Below are positions 50,971 to 62,687 of a stretch of 64,000 bases of DNA, piece by piece. How positions within the stretch are numbered: position 1 is the stretch's first letter; the number at the start of each line of letters is the position of its first letter. This DNA comes from Bin87 sp965115825 (GTDB lineage: Bacteria; Chloroflexota; Dehalococcoidia; Lucifugimonadales; UBA3495): NCBI GenBank assembly GCA_965115825.1, contig OZ220464.1, positions 2,170,001 to 2,234,000 on the forward strand, read 5' to 3'. A model generated the notes under the pieces. That model was not told the origin of the DNA and made no database searches. It saw only the letters and a program-made list of their open reading frames with translations. The translations under genes and the position numbers were made by a program.

Positions 50971-53048
50971 TCGGGCATTCCCATGGAATGGAGGACGAAG
51001 GCGTATTCTTCGGCGATTTCCTTGATGCGCTCGAAGCGGCCCGAAGCACCGGCGTGGCCGGAATCCATGTGGATTTTCAGCAGCAGCGGGTTTGCGTCGG
51101 TCTTCGTTGCGCGCAGCCTGGCGACCCACTTGGCCGGCTCCCAGTAGGTTACGCGCGGGTCGCTGATGCCGCCGGTAACCAGCATGGGCGGGTAGTCCTG
51201 CTCCTGCACGTTGTCGTAGGGGGAGTAGGTCCGGATATACTCATAATACCGGGCGTCGTTGGGGTTGCCCCATTCGTTGTATTCCATGGTGGTCAAGGGC
51301 AAGGTGTCATCCAGCATGGTGTTGAGGACGTCAACAAAGGGGACGTGGGCGGCGACGCAGCCGAAGAGGTCAGGGCGGGCGTTGACTACGGCGCCCATGA
51401 GCATTCCGCCGGCGCTGCCCCCGGCGGCAGCGATGCGGCCGGCCGATGTATAACCCCCCGCAATCAAATGCTCGGCGCAATCTATAAAGTCGTTGAAGGT
51501 GTTACGCTTGTGCAAAAGCTTGCCGTTTTCGTACCAATCCCATCCCATTTCCATGCCGCCCCGTATGTGGGCGACAGCGTAGATGAAGCCCCGGTTGACC
51601 AGGCTCAGGGCGGCTACGCTGAAGTTGGCTTCCATGGTAATCCCGTAGCTGCCGTAGCCGTACAGGTACAGCGGAGCGCTGCCGTCGGTTGCTACGCCTT
51701 TCCGCATCAGCAGGCTGATGGGAACTGCGGCGCCGTCGCGAGCAGTAGCCCAGACGCGGCGGGTTTCGTATTGGCCGGCGTCGTAGCCGGAGGGTATTTC
51801 CTGCTGCTTGCGCAGGACACGCTGGCGCGTCGCCATGTCATAGTCGTACACTGACGCCGGGGTTTTCATTGAGGTGTAGGAAAAGCGCAGGGAGGTGGTA
51901 TCAAACTCCCACCCGCTGCGGGGCGACATGGCGAAGTCGTCCTCATCCACGCCGGCGACGTAGTGAATGTCTCCATCGGAGAGACGCAAAACCATGACCT
52001 GCGGCAGTCCGTCGCGCCGGCAGGCAATCACCAGATGCTCCCGATAGGCCTGAATGTCGAGGAGGGGCCTGCCGGCTTCGTGGGGCATGAACTCGGTCCA
52101 GCTGTCCCAACCCGGCGAGGCGATGGGAGTCACGGATAGCATAAAGTCCCGGGCGGCGCTGCCGTTATGCCGGATGAAAAAGCGGTCGCCGTGGTCAACC
52201 ACGTCGTACTCGAAATCTGTGGCGCGGGGCTCAATCAGCTCTGGCACGGCGTTAGGGTCATTGGCGTCCAAGAACCGCCATTCGGACATATTGTTGCCGC
52301 CGGCCATAATGTAGATGAACCGGCGGCTGACTGACTTGCCCAACCAGACCCAAAAACGGGGGTCTTCTTCATGATAGACCAGTTCGTCCGCCGCCGGGTC
52401 GCTGCCCAGGGTGTGGCGGTAGATGCTGACCGGGCGGTGATGTTCGTCCAGCATTGAGTAATAGAAGGTTCGGCTGTCGTTAGCCCATTGCAGGCTGTAG
52501 TAGGTGTTGGGGATAGCGTCGTGGAGGGTGACGCCGGAGGCCAAGTCGCGCACGTGGAGGGTGAATTGCTCCGAGCCGTCAAAGTCCACTCCATAGGCAA
52601 AGAGCCGATGGTCGGGGCTGTTGGAGAAAGAGCCAAGACGGGTGTAGTCGCGGCCTTCCGCCAGCGCGTTCACGTCCAGCAGTATTTCTTCGGGGCCATC
52701 CTCGCTGCCCCGCTTGCGGCAATGGATAGGATACTGCCCGCCTTCTTCGTAGCGGACGTAGTAATAGTAATCGTCTTCTTTTTCGGGCACCGTGTTGTCG
52801 TCTTCCTTGATGCGCCCGCGGATTTCGTCGTAAATGGCCGACTGCAGGGGCTGCAGGGGTGACAGGAACGTTTCGGCGTAAGCGTTCTCGGCGTGGAGGT
52901 ACGCCATCGTAGCAGGGTCGTCCTTCTCGCGGAGCCAGCGCCAGGGGTCAATGCGCGCGTCGCCATGCACGGTGACAGTGTGAGGACGCCGGGGCGCCGC
53001 GGGCGGAGGGGGCAAGATATGATTCGGCGTCATTCCATTATTTTCCAT
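50967..53048 (-). CDS. ptrB: Oligopeptidase B (S9 family serine peptidase)
   Basis: This cytosolic serine peptidase cleaves short peptides, typically after Arg or Lys. A seven-bladed propeller covers about residues 80-420, after an N-terminal DPWRWLREKDDPATMAYLHAENAYAE. The alpha/beta-hydrolase domain has the nucleophile in GGSAGG (Ser 545), Asp in GGISDPRV and His in DSGHAGASGR, the last being typical of oligopeptidase B. The length of 693 residues is normal. A second in-frame ATG at 53033 is an alternative start. It lies nine bases downstream of an SRPBCC-like gene on the same strand. Confidence 0.93.
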   Translation of the reverse strand: MENNGMTPNHILPPPPAAPRRPHTVTVHGDARIDPWRWLREKDDPATMAYLHAENAYAETFLSPLQPLQSAIYDEIRGRIKEDDNTVPEKEDDYYYYVRYEEGGQYPIHCRKRGSEDGPEEILLDVNALAEGRDYTRLGSFSNSPDHRLFAYGVDFDGSEQFTLHVRDLASGVTLHDAIPNTYYSLQWANDSRTFYYSMLDEHHRPVSIYRHTLGSDPAADELVYHEEDPRFWVWLGKSVSRRFIYIMAGGNNMSEWRFLDANDPNAVPELIEPRATDFEYDVVDHGDRFFIRHNGSAARDFMLSVTPIASPGWDSWTEFMPHEAGRPLLDIQAYREHLVIACRRDGLPQVMVLRLSDGDIHYVAGVDEDDFAMSPRSGWEFDTTSLRFSYTSMKTPASVYDYDMATRQRVLRKQQEIPSGYDAGQYETRRVWATARDGAAVPISLLMRKGVATDGSAPLYLYGYGSYGITMEANFSVAALSLVNRGFIYAVAHIRGGMEMGWDWYENGKLLHKRNTFNDFIDCAEHLIAGGYTSAGRIAAAGGSAGGMLMGAVVNARPDLFGCVAAHVPFVDVLNTMLDDTLPLTTMEYNEWGNPNDARYYEYIRTYSPYDNVQEQDYPPMLVTGGISDPRVTYWEPAKWVARLRATKTDANPLLLKIHMDSGHAGASGRFERIKEIAEEYAFVLHSMGMPD

Positions 53049-53056
53049 TTGGTCTG

Positions 53057-53557
53057 TTACTCTCCATCCGGGTCGGTCGCTTCATTATTGTCTATTGGCT
53101 CGGCGCGCACGGATTCGGCGGCGGATAGCACCGCGGCCATCTCGTCGGCGAGATAACGGCGGCAGGCTCCGGGCCGAAGCGCGGCGATGAGACTGCCGAG
53201 CCAGCCGCCATACTCGCCGCGTATTTTGAGGTAAGCGCATCCTATATCGTCCGACGTATATCCGGGGTCTCTCTCGTCGCATAACCGGAGCTCGTAGGAA
53301 TACTCGACCCAGAATCCCGGGCCAGAGGCGCGGTGCGACAACGCGGCCGGCTTGCGGGAAATGGTGATGATGCTGGTAAATCGGTCACGGCCAATTTGCA
53401 GCAGTATCCGATGCCCCGGCTCCGGTTCCGTCCCGTCTGGCAGGTCGGCGCGCCGGTAGCGGGGGTTGTGTATTTTCCGGCTGGGAAAGTCGACGACCGC
53501 TTCCCAGCCGTCCTCCAAGCCGCAGGGCAGTATTCGTTCATGCTCGAAAACAGGCAC
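53057..53557 (-). CDS. SRPBCC/polyketide-cyclase-like hypothetical protein
   Basis: This 166-residue protein begins VFEHERILPCGLEDGWEAVVDFPSRKIHNPRY, a start that resembles SRPBCC (START/Bet v1-like) lipid- or polyketide-binding proteins. Alternating beta-rich segments and a final helix (RRYLADEMAAVLSAAESVRAEP) support this fold. No catalytic residues can be named. It is the first gene of a two-gene unit with ptrB. The N-terminal MPVFEHE start is preceded by a GGAG-type site. Confidence 0.65.
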   Translation of the reverse strand: MPVFEHERILPCGLEDGWEAVVDFPSRKIHNPRYRRADLPDGTEPEPGHRILLQIGRDRFTSIITISRKPAALSHRASGPGFWVEYSYELRLCDERDPGYTSDDIGCAYLKIRGEYGGWLGSLIAALRPGACRRYLADEMAAVLSAAESVRAEPIDNNEATDPDGE

Positions 53558-53655
53558 AATCAGGTCTCCCGGCGTTGGTGATTTGACCCGAACGCCATTT
53601 TATGCAATTGTATCGCATCGTCCGCTCCGGCGGATGGAATGGCAGGGACAGAGTT

Positions 53656-54909
53656 ATGCCCGATGGAGCATTGACCGGACTCAAAGTCCTCGACTTCACC
53701 CATTACGTTGCCGGGCCTTATTGCGCCAAGCTGCTGGCGGATTATGGCGCTGACGTGATTAAGGTGGAAGCGCCGGCCGGCGACGGCGCCAGACGCATCG
53801 GCCCGTTTCCGAACGACACTCCGCACCCAGAGAAAAGCGGCCTTTTCCTCCATCTCAACACCAACAAGCGCGGGATGGTTATTGACCTGAAGCGGCCGGC
53901 CGCCGCCGGCATAGTAGAGCGGCTGGCCTCGTGGGCCGACATCGCGCTTGAGAATTACCGGCCGGGGGTTGCCAACCGCCTGGGCGTCGGTTATGGCCGG
54001 CTCATCGGAATCAATCCGAAGCTAATCTACACCAGCATATCCAACTTCGGGCAGACCGGCCACTACCGGGATTATCGCGGTTCCGAAATCATTTTCTACG
54101 GTATGGGCGGGGAGATGCACTCTACCGGCCTAGCTGATAGGGAACCGCTGAAACTGGGCGGCAATGTGGGCATGTACCAGGCCGGAGCAGTGGCCGCCGT
54201 CGCCACCATGGGCGCAGCGTTGGCGGGTTCTTTCGCGCCGGACGGAGGAGAGGCTCCGGGGCAGCATATCGATGTGTCGATCCTGGAAACTCAGCTTGGT
54301 TCCGTTGACCGCCGGCAGAGCGCCTTGCTGGCCCATCAGTACACCGGCGAGTTGAGCCGGCGGCCGGTATCGGGCGGCTCCGGCGGCTATCCTAACGCCG
54401 TATATCCGACAGCGGACGGCTACTTGCAGATAAACGGCAGCCGGATGTATTGGCCGCGCACCGTTGCCATGCTGGGTTCTCCGCCGGAACTGGCCGCCGA
54501 AAAGTGGCAAACCCCGGCGGCGCAGGGCGACCCGGAGATGCAGGAGGAGTTTGAAGCGGAGCATCTGCTGCCCTGGATGCTGGCGCGCACCCGCGCGGAG
54601 GCGTGGCGGGCGGCCCAGGAGCATCGCGTGCTGTCCGGCCCGATTAACACTATGGCCGACCTGGACGCTGACCCGTCGTTCAACGCGCGGGGCGTTTTTA
54701 CGGTGGGAGAACACTCGGCTGTCGGCGCCCTGCGCTATCCGGGGCGGCCTTTCGTGATGGCTGAATCACCGTGGCGGCTACGCCGGACGGCTCCGCTGCT
54801 GGGGGAGCATACGGAGGAGATTCTGGCGGAGCTTGGCTATAGCAAGGCCGAAATCGCAGGGCTGGTTGCTTCGGGCGCCGCTGCCGGCAGAGCTTTACTG
54901 GATAGATAA
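53656..54909 (+). CDS. CaiB/BaiF family CoA-transferase (first of a pair)
   Basis: Class III CoA-transferases move CoA between carboxylic acids. The N-terminus LTGLKVLDFTHYVAGPYCAKLLADYGADVIKVEAPAGDGAR is diagnostic, and NTNKRGMVIDLKRPAAAGIVERLASWADIALENYRPGV follows. 417 residues is normal. The ATG at 53656 has AGGGA upstream and matches the family start; an in-frame ATG at 53602 is less likely. It overlaps the second CoA-transferase by one base, so the pair may form a heteromer or act in sequence. The acid substrate is unknown. Confidence 0.92.
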   Translation: MPDGALTGLKVLDFTHYVAGPYCAKLLADYGADVIKVEAPAGDGARRIGPFPNDTPHPEKSGLFLHLNTNKRGMVIDLKRPAAAGIVERLASWADIALENYRPGVANRLGVGYGRLIGINPKLIYTSISNFGQTGHYRDYRGSEIIFYGMGGEMHSTGLADREPLKLGGNVGMYQAGAVAAVATMGAALAGSFAPDGGEAPGQHIDVSILETQLGSVDRRQSALLAHQYTGELSRRPVSGGSGGYPNAVYPTADGYLQINGSRMYWPRTVAMLGSPPELAAEKWQTPAAQGDPEMQEEFEAEHLLPWMLARTRAEAWRAAQEHRVLSGPINTMADLDADPSFNARGVFTVGEHSAVGALRYPGRPFVMAESPWRLRRTAPLLGEHTEEILAELGYSKAEIAGLVASGAAAGRALLDR

Positions 54910-56231
54910 TGCAGATGCCGGGCTTGCCATTGGCGGGACTGCGCGTCCTGGAAATTACTGTGGTTTGGGCCGGGCCTTATTGCGGTTCGTTTCTGGCCGA
55001 CTTGGGCGCGGAGGTTATTCGCGTTGAATCCACGAAGACGTTTGTGCCGCTAACGCGCGGGGCGGCGCCGCGCCTGACGCAAGCGGAAATTGACAACCTG
55101 CCGCTGTACTCGGGCGGAACTCCGGGCCGGGTCCCCGGCGAGCGTCCTTTCAACCGCTCGCCTATGTTCAACTCCCACGCTCGCAACAAACGAAGCATGA
55201 CCGTGAACCTGCTGGATCCGGGCGGTCGGGAGATTTTTGACCGTCTGGTGGCCATCAGCGACGTGCTGATTGAAAACAACCCCACCGAGACCATGGAGAA
55301 GCTGGGCATATCCTACGAATCGCTGAAAGCGGTCAAGGATGACATTATCATGCTTCGGATGCCAGCCTACGGCAGCACGGGGCCATATCGGGACTATCGA
55401 GCTCATGGCGTGCATATTGAGGGGGTAGTCGGCCACACCATGCTGCGCGGCTATGAAGACACTGACCCCTCTTATAACACCACGGTGCTGATGTCGGACG
55501 CCGCCGCCGGAGCCCAGGGGGCTTTTGCAGTCCTGGCCGCGTTGCGACATCGCAAGCGCACCGGTCAAGGCCAGTTGGTGGAGCTGGGCCAGGCGGAAAA
55601 CGTCTTTGCCTTTCTGGGCGAGTACTACATGGACTACTTGATGAACGGACGCACGCACGGTCCGACGGGCAACCGCCATCCCCGGGCCCTGCAAAACTGT
55701 TACCCCTGCGCGCCGGCCGGTGATGATGCCGACCGCTGGGTGGTTATCACCGTGTACGACAATGAACAATGGAGGGCGCTTTGCGACGTAGTTGGCGCGC
55801 CAGACCTGGCCGCCGACGTCGGGATGGCCGACGCCGCAGCTCGTCGCGCTCGGCAGGACGAAATCGACGCTCGCATCACCGCGTGGACACGCACGCAGAC
55901 GCCGGATTCCGTAATGAATATCCTGCAAAAGGCCGGCATTCCCGCCGGTGCAGTGATGAATCAAGCCGACGTTTTCGCCGACCCACATATTCAAAGCCGC
56001 CGGTTCTTTCAGGAGGCGTATCAGGAGGATTGCGGAACGCATCTGTACCCCGGTCCGCTGTACAAAATGTCGGACACGCCTTTGAGCATCCGCCGAGGCC
56101 CGGTGCAGTTCGGTCAGGACAACGAGTACGTTTATCGCGAGTTGCTTGGCTACACCGCCGAGGAGTATGCCGCATTTGAGTCGGCGGGGCATATCGGGAC
56201 TGACTATGCGCTCGGGTCGGCGCCGGAGTAG
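54909..56231 (+). CDS. CaiB/BaiF family CoA-transferase (second of a pair)
   Basis: A paralogue of the preceding gene with 440 residues. It begins LAGLRVLEITVVWAGPYCGSFLADLGAEVIRVEST, continues with NKRSMTVNLLDPGGREIFDRLVAISDVLIENNPTETMEKLG and LRMPAYGSTGPYRDYRAHG. An insertion with Pro/Arg residues (SGGTPGRVPGERPFNRS) lies between the first two blocks. It starts in a TAATG overlap with the first gene. Such pairs are common near acyl-CoA dehydrogenases and hydratases in organisms that degrade organic acids; here an enoyl-CoA hydratase lies beyond the 23S gene. Confidence 0.92.
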   Translation: MQMPGLPLAGLRVLEITVVWAGPYCGSFLADLGAEVIRVESTKTFVPLTRGAAPRLTQAEIDNLPLYSGGTPGRVPGERPFNRSPMFNSHARNKRSMTVNLLDPGGREIFDRLVAISDVLIENNPTETMEKLGISYESLKAVKDDIIMLRMPAYGSTGPYRDYRAHGVHIEGVVGHTMLRGYEDTDPSYNTTVLMSDAAAGAQGAFAVLAALRHRKRTGQGQLVELGQAENVFAFLGEYYMDYLMNGRTHGPTGNRHPRALQNCYPCAPAGDDADRWVVITVYDNEQWRALCDVVGAPDLAADVGMADAAARRARQDEIDARITAWTRTQTPDSVMNILQKAGIPAGAVMNQADVFADPHIQSRRFFQEAYQEDCGTHLYPGPLYKMSDTPLSIRRGPVQFGQDNEYVYRELLGYTAEEYAAFESAGHIGTDYALGSAPE

Positions 56232-56328
56232 TAGCGGCGTATTTGCAGAGCCACGCGCCCACCATCATCCACAAACCGCCTATCGGTGATACGATAGGGC
56301 CATCCACACAACTATTGAGGTTATCGCT

Positions 56329-57279
56329 ATGCCTGCCAAACGCATCGGCATTCACGCCGGCGCTCCCAACGCTGAAGCATCCCTTGACTTGGTGCGCCGC
56401 GCCGAAAAGGCCGGAGCTCAGGCCGCCTGGCTCACCACGGGCGGAACCGGCCTTGACGCGCTGACACTGTTCGCCGCCGCCGCCGTGCAAACGGATAGTA
56501 TCGTGTTCGGCACGTCCATCGTTCCCACTTACCCGCGTCATCCCATCGTGGCGGCGCAGCAGGCGCAGGTATTGGACCAGCTGGCGCCGGGACGGTTGCG
56601 TTTGGGCGTTGGTCCCAGCCATCGGCCTACTATGCGCGCGATGTTCGGCTACAATCTGCGCGCGCCGCTTACCAACCTGCGGGAGTACCTCCAAATCCTG
56701 CGCGCCTTGCTGCATGAGGGTTCGGTTGATTTTGACGGTCGGGAATACACCGCGCACGCCAGCATTCCTCGGCCGGTGGACGTGCCGGTGATGGCCTCGG
56801 CGTTGCAGGAAGGGTCTTATGAGCTGTGTGGCGAGCTGGCCGACGGCGCCATCAGCTGGGTCAGTCCGGCGGCGTACTTGCGCGACCAGGCACTGCCGGC
56901 CCTGCAGAGGGGGGCCGAGCGGGCTGGGCGAGAGACGCCCCCGCTGATTGCCCACGCGCCCATCTGCGTCAGCACGGATACGAACGCCACCCGGGTAGCA
57001 GTGCAGCAGCAGTTGTCCAACTATCCACGCTTGCCTTTCTATCAGCAGATGTGGGCCGCCGCCGGCTATCCTGAAGCTGCGGAAGAGACCTGGAGCGACG
57101 GTATGATTGAAGCGACCGTTCTCACTGGCGACGCTGACACGGTGGGCGAGCGCATGGTCGCCATGCTGGACATGGGCATCAGCGAGCTTCTGGTGACCCC
57201 GGTAATTGCCGGCGACGATCCGGCCGCCGGCATGGAGCAGACTATTCGGCTGCTGGGCAAGGTCGCCCAATCTCTCTAG
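56329..57279 (+). CDS. LLM-class (F420- or FMN-dependent) oxidoreductase
   Basis: This 316-residue TIM-barrel protein belongs to the luciferase-like family. Landmarks are LDLVRRAEKAGAQAAWLTTGGTGLDALTLFAAAAVQTDSIVFGTSIVP, then RHPIVAAQQAQVLDQLAPGRLRLGVGPSH, both typical of F420-dependent members related to methylene-H4MPT reductase. The C-terminal GDADTVGERMVAMLDMGISELLVTPV supports this subgroup. It lies between the CoA-transferase pair and an ABM-domain protein, all on the + strand, which suggests an oxidation pathway. The cofactor and substrate are inferred from family only. The ATG has a GAGG site nine bases upstream. Confidence 0.88.
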   Translation: MPAKRIGIHAGAPNAEASLDLVRRAEKAGAQAAWLTTGGTGLDALTLFAAAAVQTDSIVFGTSIVPTYPRHPIVAAQQAQVLDQLAPGRLRLGVGPSHRPTMRAMFGYNLRAPLTNLREYLQILRALLHEGSVDFDGREYTAHASIPRPVDVPVMASALQEGSYELCGELADGAISWVSPAAYLRDQALPALQRGAERAGRETPPLIAHAPICVSTDTNATRVAVQQQLSNYPRLPFYQQMWAAAGYPEAAEETWSDGMIEATVLTGDADTVGERMVAMLDMGISELLVTPVIAGDDPAAGMEQTIRLLGKVAQSL

Positions 57280-57298
57280 CCAGACAGGAGATACGACC

Positions 57299-57619
57299 AT
57301 GTTTATTGCCACCAACCGCATCAGAGTAAAGGCCGGCTACGGCGACACCTTGGAGCGGATGTTCAAAGAGCGCGGCGCCGTTCAGGAACATCCCGGCTTC
57401 ATCAGCTTTGAGCTGTGGAAAATGCGCAACACCCCGGATCATGAGGAGTTCCTGGTGGTCACCCATTGGGAAACTGAAGAGCAGCACCATAATTGGACCC
57501 GGAGCGACGCATTCCGTTCGGCCCACGCCGGCGGCCCGCCCGACTTTCTGCTCGGCCCCGGGGAGTTTCACACTTACCATGTAGCGCATCGACTGGAAGC
57601 CGCGGCTGTGGATGATTAG
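57299..57619 (+). CDS. Antibiotic biosynthesis monooxygenase (ABM) domain protein
   Basis: This 106-residue protein has the single-domain ABM/HmoA-like ferredoxin fold. It begins MFIATNRIRVKAGYGDTLERMFKERG, has the family's HPGFISFELWKM, and ends each half with EFLVVTHWETEEQHHNW. Members include heme-degrading and small cofactor-free monooxygenases. The ATG at 57299 follows AGGAG at normal spacing. It lies 19 bases after the LLM oxidoreductase, so the two are likely cotranscribed. Whether it binds heme cannot be seen. Confidence 0.85.
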   Translation: MFIATNRIRVKAGYGDTLERMFKERGAVQEHPGFISFELWKMRNTPDHEEFLVVTHWETEEQHHNWTRSDAFRSAHAGGPPDFLLGPGEFHTYHVAHRLEAAAVDD

Positions 57620-57674
57620 CTGCGAGCGATTCGTCGCGTTGCGTGGTTAGCCGCCTGTGGCGAAGCGGCCAATG

Positions 57675-57700
57675 AAAAAGCCCCGGCTCTCACCGGGGCT
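57675..57700 (-). terminator. Terminator of the 23S rRNA-tRNA unit
   Basis: An 8-bp perfect stem AGCCCCGG/CCGGGGCT with a 6-base loop is followed by five U on the minus strand, directly downstream of tRNA-fMet. On the + strand GGTTTT follows, so it may also end the ABM transcript. Confidence 0.88.
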
Positions 57701-57711
57701 GGTTTTGTGCT

Positions 57712-57786
57712 TGGTAGCGGGGGTTGGACTCGAACCAACGACCTTCGGGTTATGAGCCCGACGAGCTGCCACTGCTCCACCCCGCA
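57712..57786 (-). tRNA. Initiator tRNA-fMet (CAT anticodon)
   Basis: The minus strand gives a full cloverleaf of 75 bases with encoded CCA. The anticodon loop is CTCATAA between TCGGG and CCCGA, so the stem has the three G-C pairs of initiators. The end of the acceptor stem has U opposite U instead of a Watson-Crick pair, another initiator trait. It follows the 23S gene in the same transcript. Confidence 0.95.
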
Positions 57787-57802
57787 ACAGTGATTAATAA
57801 GT

Positions 57803-57904
57803 TGAACTGAGATAGGAAGCCTGAAACTGAAAATCTGATTGATGGACGGGAAATCCATCGGTTAGTCGAGAACCGAGCCAAGAGAGTTTGAAGCTCCTAG
57901 CGTG
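57803..57904 (-). other. 3' half of the 23S rRNA processing stem
   Basis: Two blocks here (57803-57829 and 57869-57904) are complementary to the flank at 60961-61024. The inner 36-base block matches at 31 positions, several mismatches being G-U in RNA. They would close a long duplex around the precursor 23S rRNA for RNase III. No 5S rRNA lies in this interval. Confidence 0.75.
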
Positions 57905-60960
<3,056 letters not shown>

Positions 60961-61024
60961 CACGCTAGGAACTTCAAATTCCCTAGACTCGGTTCTTTAT
61001 GCAGTTCAGACTTCCTATTCAGTT
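60961..61024 (-). other. 5' half of the 23S rRNA processing stem
   Basis: Complementary to 57803-57904 in two blocks (60961-60996 and 61002-61024). It ends exactly at the mature 23S 5' end. The following 61025-61120 is leader without a gene. Confidence 0.75.
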
Positions 61025-61120
61025 TTTAACCTGCCCGTCCTGCCCGCAGGCACTCCCGACGCTTCCGCCGGTGGCTCACCCGGCCCCTCGAGGCCGTATC
61101 AGGCAAGTCGGTAAGAAGGG

Positions 61121-61149
61121 AGTATAGCCTCTAATTCCCCTCCCGTCAA
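61121..61149 (-). promoter_or_regulatory. Promoter of the 23S rRNA-tRNA-fMet unit
   Basis: TTGACG and TATACT are exactly 17 bases apart on the minus strand. The predicted start is about 155 bases before the mature 23S. It shows that this 23S gene is transcribed separately from any 16S gene. Confidence 0.8.
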
Positions 61150-61213
61150 GAGGCGCGTTGCAAAAAGCGCATCGAACCTCCCGCTCGTTCCGGCCAACCT
61201 TGCAATCCTGCTT

Positions 61214-62065
61214 TTACCGGCCTACAAACGGCGGCATTCCCCGGTTCTTGTCAAGGAACCATTGCACGGCAATTTTGTGGTCCTCAGTACGGCGCACGTG
61301 TTCCTGAGCCGCCGACGCCAATTCCAGAGCCTCCCGGAAGGTCAAACCCATACTTTCCTGCACCAGGTATTTGGTCAGCGAGTGCGCCACCGTGGGGCCC
61401 TTCGCGATGCGCGTCGCCAACTCCATTGCGCCCTCCATCAGTTGGTCATCGGGGAAGCACTTGCTGGCCAGCCCGATGCGCACTGCATCTTCGCACCCCA
61501 TCCAGTCCCCGGTATATTGGAGCAAAAGGGTGTTGCTCGCGCCAATGAGCTTGGGCAGCTGCCAGCAGCTGCCATCCCCCGGAATCAGCCCGTTCAAAAC
61601 GAACCGCTCGGACAATCGCCCGCTTTCACCCACTACCCGGATGTCGCACGACAACGCCAACCCGCAACCCACGCCCGCCGCCGGCCCGTTCACCACTGCC
61701 AGCGATGGTTTCTGCAAGTCGTGAATCCGCAGCGGCACGAAGTTGACCCGCGGCCCGCTTTCCGGGATCTGCCGCCGCCCCTTCATATACTCCATTTTCC
61801 CCCACGTCAGCGGTTCCGGTTCCGCCTGAACTGCCCGCTCGTCGATGCGCCGGCGAAACCCTCTCACGTTGGCTCCGGAGCAGAACGACGGCTCCGTGCC
61901 GGTCAACACCAGGACGCGCTCTTCCGGGTTGTTCTCAAACTCGTCTAGCCGCTCGAACATCTCGGCGGCCATGTCCGGCCCCAGCGCGTTGCGCGTCGGC
62001 GGATCGTGCATCGTCATCACCAGCACGCCATCCACTACCTCGGTCTTGATAAACTGGTATGCCAT
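61214..62065 (-). CDS. Enoyl-CoA hydratase/isomerase family protein
   Basis: A crotonase-superfamily protein of 283 residues. It has VLVLTGTEPSFCSGANVRGF and the oxyanion-hole segment VVNGPAAGVGCGLALSCDIRV. FVLNGLIPGDGSCWQLPKLIGASNTLLLQYTGDWM follows where many hydratases have LGIIPDGG, so the second active-site Glu is not obvious. An insertion of about 30 residues (RRIDERAVQAEPEPLTWGKMEYMKGRRQIPESGP) lies after the CoA-binding loop. It may be a hydratase, isomerase or other CoA enzyme acting on acyl-CoA made by the CaiB transferases. Confidence 0.9.
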   Translation of the reverse strand: MAYQFIKTEVVDGVLVMTMHDPPTRNALGPDMAAEMFERLDEFENNPEERVLVLTGTEPSFCSGANVRGFRRRIDERAVQAEPEPLTWGKMEYMKGRRQIPESGPRVNFVPLRIHDLQKPSLAVVNGPAAGVGCGLALSCDIRVVGESGRLSERFVLNGLIPGDGSCWQLPKLIGASNTLLLQYTGDWMGCEDAVRIGLASKCFPDDQLMEGAMELATRIAKGPTVAHSLTKYLVQESMGLTFREALELASAAQEHVRRTEDHKIAVQWFLDKNRGMPPFVGR

Positions 62066-62246
62066 AGCGAAAACCTCACTGCCCTGGCCATACCCGGCCA
62101 GAGCGAAATTGCGCCCATTCTACCCGCCCCGGCCAGCGTCGGCTACTGCTTCCAGTTTGCCAACCGTCCACGCATCCCTTAAAATCGCCCCGCGTTATCC
62201 AACATACCCAACTTACCCCTTGCCTCGTCAGCAAGCAGGAGGCTCT

Positions 62247-62684
62247 ATGCAATCCGGCACCATCGTTAACCTGCATATCGCCCGCGTTAAGGGCGCTCCG
62301 TCCGACCCGGTGCAAACCGCTCACGCCATCTCCTCTGAAGGGCTGGAAGGCGACCGCAGCCGCAACCCTCGCAACCTCCGCCAGGTACTGGTGATGGACC
62401 AGGAAACCCTGGATCATTTCGGGCTGCAACCCGGCCAGGTCAAGGAGAACATCACCGTAATCGGATTAGACCTGTCCCAAGCACGCCAGGGAAATGTCTT
62501 CTTTATCGGCGATGAGGACAATCACGTTACCCTGGAAGTTACCGGCGACTGCGAGCCTTGCCAAAAGATGGACGCCCTCATCCCCGGCCTGCGCGAGGAG
62601 ATTTTTGGCAGGCGGGGCATCCTAACCGTTGTTCTGCAAGGCGGCCAAATCAGCGTGGGCGATCCGATACGATTGGAGCCGTAA
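62247..62684 (+). CDS. MOSC domain-containing protein
   Basis: The 145-residue product is a stand-alone MOSC domain, related to molybdenum cofactor sulfurase C-termini and YiiM-type proteins. It starts SGTIVNLHIARVKGAPSDPVQTAHAISSEGLEGDRSRNP, and the conserved Cys lies in GDCEPCQKMDALIPGL. RRGILTVVLQGGQISVGDPI is the usual end. The ATG at 62247 has GCAGGAGG at spacing five; a longer in-frame reading starting at 61845 lies over the opposite gene. It precedes amt by three bases, so the two are cotranscribed. A role in moving sulfur to a metal site is a family inference. Confidence 0.88.
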   Translation: MQSGTIVNLHIARVKGAPSDPVQTAHAISSEGLEGDRSRNPRNLRQVLVMDQETLDHFGLQPGQVKENITVIGLDLSQARQGNVFFIGDEDNHVTLEVTGDCEPCQKMDALIPGLREEIFGRRGILTVVLQGGQISVGDPIRLEP

Positions 62685-62687
62685 GCC

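Noticed and set aside
57787..57904. Interval of 5S-like length between 23S and tRNA-fMet
   Set aside because: The sequence is the 3' half of the 23S processing stem and lacks 5S landmarks.
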